64,000 bases of DNA from Engraulis encrasicolus (lineage: Eukaryota > Chordata > Actinopteri > Clupeiformes > Engraulidae). The notes below the pieces were generated by a model. That model was not told the origin of the DNA, made no database searches, and saw nothing but the letters and a program-made list of their open reading frames with translations. A program made the position numbers and the translations under genes. Every line of letters starts with the position of its first letter. The first letter of the stretch is position 1. The DNA lies in the NCBI RefSeq assembly GCF_034702125.1, contig NC_085860.1, positions 56,828,976-56,892,975 on the forward strand, given 5' to 3'. Shown piece by piece: positions 37,701-46,100 of the stretch.

Positions 37701-37952
37701 GGAGAAGATCATGAAGTGTCTGATTTCACATGGAAAAATGAGTCTGTTTTGGGTGCTTGTTTGCAATAGTGGTGCAGACATGTTGTTCACTTACGTCTTC
37801 TGAAAATCCAAGAATCTCCGCCGCCGCTCCCCCTGCTCCAGCACACTGAATTTGCTTTTGTACTGAGCCAGCCGGGGGTGAGCCTTTGATGTGCTATTGT
37901 AGTCCTGGGACACCGAGAAACTGGCAGACAATGCATTGGTCAGGTCCTCCAT
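19711..37952 (-). CDS. snupn: Snurportin-1, eight coding exons, 365 aa
   Basis: The minus-strand coding exons, 5' to 3', are 37952-37795, 33374-33200, 32987-32883, 32634-32538, 30205-30108, 29424-29347, 29003-28923 and 20016-19711. They sum to 1098 nt in one frame, and all introns are GT/AG. Snurportin-1 binds the trimethylguanosine cap of spliceosomal U snRNAs and carries them into the nucleus with importin-beta. The N-terminus starts [17 protein letters not shown], as in the CRM1-binding region. The importin-beta-binding basic stretch is RRRRF followed by [13 protein letters not shown]. The cap-binding domain includes Trp117 in [38 protein letters not shown] and Trp287 in [10 protein letters not shown]; these Trp positions match the human cap-stacking residues. 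Human snurportin is 360 aa. For exon 29003-28923 the upstream AG (CTACAG) keeps the frame; the nearer AG does not. The last intron is 8.9 kb of stacked transposons. Confidence 0.96.
20286..22056. mobile_element. Foldback MITE with perfect 8-bp target duplication
   Basis: The ends GGTAACGCTTTAGAATAAGG and its complement are flanked by an exact duplication ACGTAATG (20278-20285 and 22057-22064). Apart from a nested hAT element (20342-21693), the native part is about 410 bp, and nearly all of it folds on itself. Termini resemble those of the 1810-3266 element (GGTAACACTT). It has no coding capacity. Confidence 0.9.
20342..21693. mobile_element. Non-autonomous hAT element nested in the foldback MITE
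   Basis: The termini CAGGGCTCTAAATTAAC and GTTAATTTAGAGCCCTG are exactly inverted. The 8-bp flanks GTAAGCGG (20334-20341) and GTAAGCAG (21694-21701) differ by one base. The 1352-bp interior encodes no transposase that I can see. Sub-terminal inverted words around TTGGCTAGT are present at both ends. It interrupts the left arm of the host MITE, so it inserted later. Confidence 0.88.
22281..22481 (-). repeat. 3' LTR of the Ty3/Gypsy element
   Basis: Minus-strand sequence runs TGTGG to CAACA and is near-identical to the copy at 26822-27023, apart from a few substitutions and a small indel in a CT-rich stretch. A purine-rich tract AAGGGGGATA (about 22482-22492, minus strand) adjoins its inner side, as expected for plus-strand priming. 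Confidence 0.93.
22858..23823 (-). pseudogene. Gypsy integrase core, C-terminal part of pol
   Basis: This open segment of about 320 codons follows an in-frame TAG. It holds the integrase catalytic core: an Asp in AIDLVGPF, Asp in VSDNGSQF, and the Glu in [13 protein letters not shown]-terminal tail with a PDGVPP-type low-complexity stretch ends at a stop at 22858. In an intact element it would be continuous with the upstream segment. Here it lacks its own start and is a pol remnant. Confidence 0.9.
23824..25554 (-). pseudogene. Gypsy reverse transcriptase-RNase H-integrase N-terminus
   Basis: An open segment of 576 codons lies between two in-frame stops (TAA at 25557-25555 and TAG at 23826-23824). 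Recognisable parts are RT fingers/palm ([14 protein letters not shown]), the catalytic YLDD box, the RNase H start [13 protein letters not shown] with RTDHNPL, and the integrase zinc-binding HHCC region (HDTHLGI to CTTC). Each bounding stop is a single codon in an otherwise continuous frame. Confidence 0.93.
25555..26433 (-). pseudogene. Gypsy gag C-terminus, zinc knuckles and protease
   Basis: Two cysteine knuckles are visible ([16 protein letters not shown] and [14 protein letters not shown]), then an aspartic protease core with [12 protein letters not shown]. The frame ends at a TAA (25557-25555), after which pol resumes in the same frame. The segment starts where the gag frame shifts. Confidence 0.92.
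26430..26807 (-). pseudogene. Gypsy gag N-terminal part, frameshifted
   Basis: The likely gag start is the ATG at 26807-26805, some 15 bp inside the 5' LTR. About 125 codons follow with capsid-like text ([22 protein letters not shown]). The frame closes at a TGA near 26430, while the homologous text continues in another frame. A small deletion there is the simplest explanation. Confidence 0.88.
26822..27023 (-). repeat. 5' LTR of the Ty3/Gypsy element
   Basis: This is the upstream LTR in the element's orientation. The primer-binding region lies just inside it (minus-strand ATTGGCGACGAGGATGACG). The matching tRNA is not assigned. Confidence 0.93.
27196..28562. mobile_element. Non-autonomous hAT-type element, 1.37 kb
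   Basis: The termini CAGTCCCTCCAG and CTGGAGGGACTG are exactly inverted. Flanks AGACCAAT and ACCAATAT overlap but do not give a clean 8-bp duplication. The interior contains a short GA repeat (about 28047-28072), two tandem copies of a unit with AAATCTTTGCAAAAAATGAG near the right end, and no transposase. It lies in the last snupn intron. Confidence 0.75.
29511..29810. mobile_element. Degenerate MITE (family D)
   Basis: The left part aligns by eye with the element at 59500: a shared order of CCCATTCACTA, ACTTACAACCACCATCAA and TATTCATTATGGCTGG-like words. The right terminus is lost. It lies in a snupn intron. Confidence 0.45.
30550..30765. mobile_element. hAT-type MITE (CGGTGGTTCTCAACC end)
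   Basis: The left terminus and the C-rich interior match the 41872 copy, including CGCCCCCTTGATCTTATCAT-like text. The right end is near GAAAAACACTA. Target duplication is not clear. Confidence 0.55.
30973..31910. mobile_element. hAT-type element with TGTTTCCCA ends
   Basis: CTGTGTTTCCCA at the left and TGGGAAACACTG at the right are inverted. The left sub-terminal part has its own palindrome around GGCGGCCCGCC. The interior is AT-rich and non-coding. Confidence 0.6.
31965..32285 (+). mobile_element. tRNA-derived SINE (family A), near full length
   Basis: A tRNA-like head has an A-box region TGGGTAAGCAGTTAGGGCG and a B box GGTTCGACTCC, spaced as in a Pol III promoter. A conserved body and a tail around CACAATGACAATGGGAGTTG follow. 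The copy at 44814 matches throughout, and one at 5231 matches in reverse. Confidence 0.85.
33582..33732. repeat. 150-bp hairpin with 32-bp perfect stem
   Basis: Positions 33603-33634 and 33680-33711 are exact reverse complements (32 bp). An outer stem pairs GCAATATGACC (33582-33592) with GGTCATATTGC (33722-33732). The loop is about 45 bp. It lies in a snupn intron (33375-37794). Confidence 0.8.
33733..34872. mobile_element. Candidate inverted-terminal element, unclassified
   Basis: TTTTATACAATAGTT at the left is mirrored by AACTATTGTATAATA near 34858. The enclosed 1.1 kb encodes nothing recognisable. The superfamily is not determined and the borders are approximate. Confidence 0.4.
34611..34733. 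repeat. Tandem duplication, about 65-bp unit
   Basis: TAGAATGATGGTGAGTTCAA with the following CCCTGGTTACATTC block occurs twice in a row with a few substitutions. Confidence 0.75.
35816..36180 (-). pseudogene. Tc1 transposase 3'-half remnant, left arm
   Basis: A minus-strand frame of about 140 codons shows the [20 protein letters not shown] block typical of the second catalytic region of Tc1 transposases, and a later degenerate DPDKPK stretch. The DNA-binding N-terminus is absent. Confidence 0.7.
36325..36660 (+). pseudogene. Tc1 transposase 3'-half remnant, right arm
   Basis: This is the mirror copy of the left arm on the plus strand with the same [20 protein letters not shown] block. It is truncated by a stop at about 36530. 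Confidence 0.7.
37522..37720. mobile_element. Partial MITE (family D)
   Basis: It begins AAAGGTGCACTGTGTAGGA. It contains a stretch (TGCTCATTGAAACTTTGCTG and onward) that is the reverse complement of the right end of the 59500 element. It ends within about 80 bp of snupn coding exon 1. Confidence 0.55.
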
Positions 37953-37987
37953 GCTACACCTGAGGAAAAATCAAATGAAACTACATG

Positions 37988-38264
37988 TAAGGTGCCGTTT
38001 CCACGTAGCTGGATATTTTTATATGTGGATATTTTTTTCTCCTGGTTGCATTGGTTTTGCATTGGTTTTGGCCTTCCGTTTCCACGTAGCAGATATTTCA
38101 AATCCAGGTATAAAAAGCAGGAGAAAAAAATATCCTGCTAAGGGGGCTGAAACCCATTTGTTACAATGGAGGATTTATTTTTATCCACATGTTGCGTTTA
38201 CACCTAACCAGGAGAAAAAATACCCTGCTAAAAAAATATGCTGCTACGTGGAAACAGCACCTAA
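37988..38264. mobile_element. Foldback MITE in snupn intron 1
   Basis: AAGGTGCCGTTTCCACGTAGC at the left is mirrored by GCTACGTGGAAACAGCACCT at the right, with further internal complementarity around GAGAAAAAAATATCCTGCTA. It is non-coding. Confidence 0.7.
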
Positions 38265-39376
38265 ATGTAAATGAAAGTATTAACTTAACACATCTACAGG
38301 ACACTTTGGGGCCCAACTGACCGGGATTCTAATACATCTTGGTGTGCCTTTTCAGTCGCCAGGTAGAACCCCAGAACTGCATGCATGAATCTGGCACTAA
38401 TATTAAAGGAGAAACGGACCAAGAACGTTTTAACTCAGAGGGGACCATTTAAGTCACAAATAGATGGTTTTGATGTTGCTCTACAAATTACACAAAAAAG
38501 GAACACAACAGCTATCCAATTATCTGATATTAAAATATTACACATATATATAAAACATATTTTTAAATGGCCAACATCTTCTCTATACCTATCCTGCTAT
38601 GTCATGAATAACACCTGAAAAGATGGTGTTTCATTTCAGAGATAATGGGCTGAAATGAGTTGAAGTTCAGTGGTAATGGAGTAGAGCTCTAATAGGAGAC
38701 ATTAACCCATCTGTCACGTGTTACTCCACCTGACACTCTGCCCAAATTAGCATTTGCATTGGTGTCAGGTGGGGTACACATGTCAAGTGGGGTTCTCATC
38801 TCTAACACTACTCTATTACTACTTTATTACAACTCATTTTACATTATCTCTGAAATGACTCCATACCATAATTTCAAGTGTTATTGATGACATAGCAGGC
38901 TAGGTTTGGTCAAGATAGGCTGTTGTGTACCATGTTTGTGTGATCAGAAAATAGCAACAAAGACCTTTCTTAGTCGTTTTCTCCTTTAATATTAATGAAG
39001 TTTCATGCAATTGTATGTAATCTGGTCGCACTGCCAGTCATAAACATTTAGATATCTAAATAATTGTCATAGGCCTAGGTTGCAAATTGCCTTACTAAAA
39101 CTTGGTTGAGTAGGCTACTACTACTTTCATTTGATGCCACTGTGAAGGAGGCCTAAATGATCACGACTGCAACACGAATGTCCACTGTTCCTCCAGTAAA
39201 GGGGAATACATTCAACATAGTCCAACGTTGTGGCGAAAAAAAGAGAGCACAGCAAAAGAAAGTTAGTCGGGCTTCCTGTAGGCTACCTTGCAGTGGGATT
39301 TCCAAAAGTCACAGATTTTGACAGCGGGCCAGTTGGTGTTGCTAGAAGAATAACCAAAATCAGATAGCTTACTCAC
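38265..39376. other. snupn 5' intron, no recognised feature
   Basis: Intronic sequence between the coding exon 1 acceptor and the likely non-coding exon. No repeat family is recognised. Confidence 0.35.
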
Positions 39377-39532
39377 CATACACCGGGCTGTGACGATTTA
39401 CAGGGATGGGGCAACGTTGTTAGGTTTTGACCAGCATGAATGACTACAGAGAATCTCTTATTTCTCTGATGCCTGTGCGTGGATGATGTAGTTTAGACTA
39501 GCACGTGAAGCTAGAACCAACTACAGTATCAG
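39377..39532 (-). other. snupn: Probable 5' non-coding exon of snupn
   Basis: Coding exon 1 has an acceptor (CCTCAG, ending 37960) seven bases before the ATG, so an upstream non-coding exon is expected. A strong donor GTGAGTAA on the minus strand (39376-39369) fits. The 5' limit is set only by a candidate ETS-type promoter site at 39533-39541. Confidence 0.5.
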
Positions 39533-39541
39533 TACTTCCGG
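39533..39541 (-). promoter_or_regulatory. snupn: Candidate ETS-type site, snupn promoter
   Basis: CCGGAAGTA on the minus strand fits the ETS/GABP consensus common at housekeeping promoters. It lies about 165 bp upstream of the predicted first donor. Confidence 0.35.
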
Positions 39542-40039
39542 GTAGCGGAGCCATTCCAACAAATTGTGCCAAAATTGAAGTTCATGTTCCCGCTGCCTTG
39601 TGGTGGGTGCGTCTGCTATCCGATGAAACGTAGTGATAATTATTTGAACACATTTAATAATAATGATTATTATACGTAAAAATACATAAAAACTACCAGG
39701 CTAACTCAAATCGCGAGTAGTGTGAGGGTAATGGGAATGGCACGGACGGACATAGGCTAGGTGGCACTACCAGACGTTTATTCCGATGATAAAACAAACG
39801 GGCAAATGTCTCAAAACTCAAGGGCAATGGATAGCTAGGATGTAATTTTGGATGAGAAAAGCTACGGCAGACTGCCTGGTGATTCTCCAAGGAAATCAAG
39901 GAAAGGAAAGCTAATGACCGCCTTAGCACCAATAGAGGGCGCTCATACAAAAGATGTTTATAAAGACGGATACAATCTGTGATACAAGTAGGCCTACACA
40001 TTCTACCTCACAGAGCTCATAGCATTATGAACACTAGTG

Positions 40040-40422
40040 CAGGGATTCTTGACCTTTTTGACATTGAGGCCCATATTTTTCAGGGCAGAATGGCAATCAA
40101 TAAGGGAATCTAATCTTAAATATATTGCCCACATAAAAATGAATAAACGTAAAAATATACTGCCGTCCTGGTTGTATTGCATTGCTTTCCTCCACTGTAT
40201 GCATTAAGCCTAACTGTGAACAAAAACTCATTGCAGACATACTGTAGGCTACACAATATTTTTGACAGGAAAACACAGGAAACTACTGCAGTCCTTTAGA
40301 TATGCAATCCCACAGCCACCATGGATGGACCACTGATAAAATTGAACGTTTTATGCGGCCCTCAATGTTTTTTTATTTTTATTTTGGCCCAAAATTGGGC
40401 CACTGCCCTATTAGAATTCCTG
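40040..40422. mobile_element. hAT-type element, diverged
   Basis: The left end is CAGGGATTCTTGACC and the right end AGAATTCCTG. The 8-bp flanks CACTAGTG and AACTAGAG agree at six positions. It lies in the snupn-tes intergenic region. Confidence 0.6.
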
Positions 40423-41871
40423 AACTAGAGATTCAATTATAGGCTACTAATTGAGCAGTCCAGTACTCACTCAAATATACAGTAGGCCTATACAGTAGGC
40501 TTAAGGAGCACATTACAGTTCTCAGGACTGCATCACCCCATTTATGTTCAAATGAGATCAAATCAGGTGTCATACTTAAAAACACATTTCATCATACCAT
40601 AGATGTGTTTAGAGTCAATGTCATGTTGGAAAAGAACACAATGATGTGGAGTGATGTATGACCTATTCACTGTTTGTGGAGCAATACATGTATTGATGGT
40701 TCCATTCATGAAAACGGCAAACACCAGCAGTACTCATACAACCCCACATACCGGTACATTTTTTCTTTGTATTCTTCATCTCCAACACCATACAGTTTTG
40801 ATGGCATCAATTCTAAAAGAATTGATCTTAGGTTCATGCAGGGGTGTAAAGGGGTGTTAAGGGGGGTAAAGTCAAAGTGTGACTGAGACACCAGGGCCCC
40901 ATGTATATAGGGGGCTCATACACAGTTGCATTTATGTAGATATATCGGGGGGGGGGGTGGCTGATTCAGGGCCCACAATTTGCTGCCACGCCCTTGGGCA
41001 CATGATAGAGTTTGCTCTACGAAACACTGTTTAGCCAATTGTAAAACCATGCCCAGGCATTTTTGTAGCTTTTCCCTGTGCCCAGCGAAAATTCTTCTGC
41101 AGCATGGAGGTAAAACGTCTTTAGATGACCATGCCAAGTCGTAAAAAACATCTAAAACAAATCCAGAGCCTCACATCAACCAAGCAATTCTGTCCTTCAC
41201 GGTCGAATTAAATGAAATCCAAGTAGTCTTATCAGCCTTCTCCTCAGTTACATATCATATGTGGCCTATTTGTTTAGGCAAGTGCTGCAAGGAAGAGAAT
41301 TAGGCAAGCACAAGCAAAGCACACACCACACTCAAAGCAATCAGCAAAACTGAGCTATTTGACACTACACCTTAGATTGTTATATTCAAGTATTCTTAGA
41401 GACAGTGAAAAAAGATAATCTGTTTTTATTCCACATAAGCAAACAAAAAGAACTTAATTATCTATCTGAATGAGAGTAGGTAGAGCTCTGCTAGTTGCTA
41501 AAACAACTGCAATGTTCAACAAAAAGGGAGCGAAAATAATCTTGGTCCAGGCACTTCAGTTAAAAAGTCCAAAACAATCTTTATTCAGTGAGCTAGTACA
41601 TTAAACATCATCAAAGCTAGTTGGCCCTACGGCCTTCACACACACACCCTGATGAAGGCTGTAGGGACGATACACATTTTTTAACCCACTTAATTCTTGT
41701 CTTGGGTTAGATGTGCGAAGGGCACCGTTGCTTTCAAGAAAAAAGGTTGATTCAATGGTCAAAATGTCCAGGATTTTTGTCAGACACAGGTGGCAACCCT
41801 ATGCACAACCTGCCAGTAGATGAGACTCTGAAGACCTACATTTTAGGATGATATTGCTCTAGGGGCCAGAT

Positions 41872-42109
41872 CAGTGGTTCTCAACCTTTTTTGAACAAAC
41901 GCCCCCTTGACCTCATCATAAGCCTCCCAACGCCCCCTTGATATCATCATAACCTGCCAACGCCCCCCTTAGAATTGAAAAACAAAATACACGTATGCCT
42001 CCCCAATGGGAGCTAATCCCGCCCCCACTCAGCTGCATCCTTCTCAACACCCCCCTAGGGTTCCCCAATGACCCCTGGGGGGCTGTACCGCCCCCATTGA
42101 GAAACACTA
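41872..42109. mobile_element. hAT MITE (CAGTGGTTCTCAACC end)
   Basis: The left end is CAGTGGTTCTCAACC and the right end ATTGAGAAACACTA. Flanks GGCCAGAT and GGCTAGAG agree at six of eight positions. The interior is C-rich. Confidence 0.7.
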
Positions 42110-42179
42110 GGCTAGAGGCTCTTGGCAACCAGCTACATTGATTGCATGATATTAAAAAGCATATCCGCAATGTTTAGGT

Positions 42180-42707
42180 CAGGAGTGTCTAAATCAAACT
42201 GACTAGGGGCAGAAATCGAAAACTGGAACAAAGTTGCGGGACGAACTCAATTTTTACTGTGTTTTTTATTTTAAAATGGACTAAAATTGTGGGTGCATGC
42301 ACTTAATAAGGTAGAGAATGCGCGCACATCAGTGGCACAGGTGCTGGACAAAATAAAGTAAGTGAAGTAAATTACTAGGAGCATTAACAGTGTTGCGGAC
42401 TTCTATCATTTACTTGCATGCACTTAATACTCATATATTTCACGCACACTCTTTCCCATCATACTGTACATGGTAGCTCAAATCCTGCACATATTATATT
42501 GCATATGAGTGTGAGCTGTTTCATTGGCCTGGGCCCACTATGTTCCGCTGTTAAAATCTTGTTTTACATTAAAATCTTAATGGTATACTGTTATACATTA
42601 ACCGTAGGGGCCAACTGTAATACACATTTGATATGATCTTATGGAGGGCTGAAAAAAATGACTATGTGGCCCGTATTTGGCCCCCAGGCCTGAGTTTGAC
42701 ATCCCTG
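42180..42707. mobile_element. hAT element with perfect target duplication
   Basis: The right end GAGTTTGACATCCCTG and a diverged left end CAGGAGTGTCTAAATCAAAC are flanked by an exact GTTTAGGT duplication (42172-42179 and 42708-42715). It is 528 bp and non-coding. Confidence 0.88.
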
Positions 42708-43062
42708 GTTTAGGTGAATAGCCTGGGCTGGGCCTACCTGTGACCTATCCATAGTTCTAACATGCACTGACAATATTTGGCCATAAGTAATAACATAATC
42801 AAAAGAGTTTTATACTCAATTCTAAATCTCACTGTTGGAGCCAGTGTAATGACCTATTGTAGCCTAAGAGGCTATGACTGCAGGCATCTAGTCCCTTCTT
42901 TGTTCTGGTTAGCTGCTAACTATAGGTTCTAGAATTCAAGCAATTTTGGTTGCACCTGTTTTCAGCCCAAACGCTCTCGGAACGTGACGGTGGGACTCGC
43001 TCACTCTGTGTACATGATGACACACCTGCATGTTCCTGCTTGCTATCTGCATTTTCTCAATA

Positions 43063-43086
43063 GCGGAAGTGAATAGGACTACGTCA
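43063..43086 (+). promoter_or_regulatory. tes: Candidate tes core promoter sites (ETS and CRE-like)
   Basis: GCGGAAGTG (43063-43071, ETS-like) and TACGTCA (43080-43086, CRE half-site type) lie 100-125 bp before the tes start codon. They fit a TATA-less housekeeping promoter. This is motif evidence only. Confidence 0.35.
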
Positions 43087-43187
43087 GTTCTGCACACGCT
43101 GTTGGCGAGATCAGACCGTCCGAACACAGTTTCTTCAACTACTAGGCAGCCGGTTACTGCTTTGAGACCCAAACTACTATCAAGAAC

Positions 43188-46100
43188 ATGGAAATAGCCA
43201 CGGAAGTAAAAAAGGTAACAGTGTCTGTCAAGGGGATTGGCTACTTTAGAATTAGACACATCGTAGGAATGAAGCGTTGTACAGAAACGATGCATGATTT
43301 TTAATTGGAGGATGTTTGAGACCCTTTGTATACAAATTTAATCTCAAACTGCAGCGACCTGTATTCACACGGGGCGTGGCAGTCCAAAGTTAATGGCACA
43401 AAACAAAAGCTTTTAAAGCATCATGGAAGGAAGTCGCTTTAAGAGGAACACTGTGCTATTGGGCAAGCATAAAATGAATGAGTGGATAGAATGTCTTTCT
43501 AAACTTCATAAAACATTCCGTTCAGACGGTGAAACTATGAAAGAATTGGGACGTGTCGGAGAGATCCGTCCGGTAGGCTACAAGACTCCGTCGGACCGTC
43601 GACAGCAGCTGCCGCGAAAGTGATCCTCATCCTAGTTATTTAGCCTATCGAGTGTATACGTGACGATTTCATTACGAATGATGCACACACACAGCCCTGA
43701 AACCACAGTTGAACTGGGCGACAGGGCCGCTGACAGCTGTGGCTGGGCCCAGGGCAATGTTATGGGAAACGCCCCCCTACCTAATAAGTACAATGTAATG
43801 GGGACCCAATTCTGGGCCCCTTCTCTTCCTGGGCCCGGGACAACTGACCCATTTCTCCCCACCTGTCGGCTTCCCTGTGGGTGGTACCTCGAGGTCTGCG
43901 GTAACTGAACCAGCTTCCCTTTCCCGTCCCGTTTTAATATCTATTTTAGTTGTTCATTTTTTTTTTTTTTGTAACAGGGTCAAAGACGTCCAAAAAGGAA
44001 CTGTCATTCAGTGTAATGCATACCTTCTACTGACTGTAACTGTAAAAAACACGATTTTTAAATTGTTTCAAGTGAATGGATGACAGCCGAGGCTTTCATG
44101 AATTCACTGGAAAAAAATAAAATAAAAAGAGTCATGTTCCTTACAGTTACAGTCAGCAGAAGGTATCCGTTACACTGAATGACAATTCTTTTTTGGACAT
44201 CTTTGACCCAACAGCAACTCTATTGGTTTCATAGCCATGGTTTTGTCTTTCCAAAGTTTACCACATAGCAATCAAAAGTGATGAAGCCAATTGGAGCCAA
44301 TTTTGATTGGAGCAAATTTTGGTCCCCTAGGTAGGGGAAATTCTTTCTCTCCATTTATCCCATTTGGATTAGTGAATCACATTGAAGTACACACACTAGT
44401 CCGTAGCAGTGGGCTGCCTGCTGAGCAGCGCCCGGGGAGCTATAAAGTTGCTGAGTTGAACTTGTCAAAAACAAACTCATTCAGACCATGCTTTTCAAAT
44501 GTGAATGGAGAAATGGGAAAATAAATTGTATGCGTTATTATCTCTCTTGTGTAATTTTGTGTATAGATGACCCTGGCGCATGAAATAGGAGCTGGGGCCA
44601 GCTGTTTGAAGTGCAAGGACAAATGTGAGGGATTTGAGCTGCACTTCTGGAGGTAATATTATATGGTTATTTATTGTGTATATTAAAGATATGTTTGCCT
44701 TCTATGCCTTTCTTCCAACAGGACATTAAGAGTGTGACAAGAAATGAACAGAGGAAAGTGAGGAAGGATAGGGAAATGACCACGGGCTGGAATGGAACCC
44801 AGGTCCTTATAAGGGGCAGTCATGGGTAAGCGGTGAGGGTGTCAGACTTGTAACCCAAAGGTTGTCAGTTCGACTCCTGACCCGCTAGGTTGATGGGGGG
44901 AGTAATTAACTAGTGCTCTCCCCCATCCTCCTCCATGACTGAGGTACCCTGAGCATGGTAGGCCTACCATTCCGCCGCACTGCTCCCTTGGGGCACCATT
45001 GAGGGCTGCCCCCTTACACGGGTGAGGCATGAATGCAGTTTTGTTGTGTGCAGTGTTCACTTGTGTGCTGTGGAGTGCTGTGTCACAATGACAATGTGAG
45101 TTTTAGTTTCCAATTGGGCTTTCTTTCTTTCAATAAGGGCACATGCTTGTTGCAGGATACGCACACGTGCACTTTCCATGTACTTTTCATGCACGGACGC
45201 GTTGCCATGCGAATATTATTTCAGTGTTGCACGCGGTAGAGCATCAGACACAATATATTGCAATGATGGACAATATATTAATGAGTGCCCCATTGGCCAT
45301 CTGCCCCCTGCAGGGTCAGATTAAGATGGCCTGGGGGCCCTCGGAAAGCAACTTGTAAAGCAAACAGTGTAATAATTACAAGACATTAAGGATAAGATGT
45401 CTACCAACTCTACTCAACACTACAGACATTTTTTTCAATATTGCATCTTATCATAATTCTGCAATTTTTCACTTTTGACCCACTTTAACTGGCGACTTGG
45501 GGCCCGTAGGCTGCAGCCATATGTAGCCTGTGCAATAATACGACCTTGGCCCCCTGCCTCTGGTATCGTGTGTTGTGCTCTGATCGCTCTGAAGCAAATG
45601 TGCTCGGTCACACATGGTTGTGTGTGTAATGTAAGGCTCACAGCAAGCATGTCCCTGCCTGGCCTATGCAACGGCTCCTGAGCCGACCAATCCACTGCAC
45701 CCTCTATTCTATTGTTTTACCTTGCATGGGGGAATTCCATATTCCAATTCACACGATTCCCTAGAATCTCCCCAGGTGGCCCTCTTTTATTTTCTTGATT
45801 TCCTACCTGTAACAGTTTCGGAGATGAGGCCCTCCAAACTTTGGGTGTCACGCCCACTTTTTAAGCCCAGGAATTGTCTTCTTCCAGTTATAGTCTGAAG
45901 ACCGATACAGGTAGTGAAATTGTCATGCCCCCTCAGTCTGACCTTGTCTATCATATAATGTTCTTAGTAATAGCATAGCTTGACTAGCTTTTGATATATT
46001 AAGCCATGTTATAGCCAGTATCTGTCTTCAAATGAAAGGTAGAGGTGTCCAAACCTTGTCTGCAAATTTTGTAAGCAATTCCTAGGCTCGAAAAGTGGGC

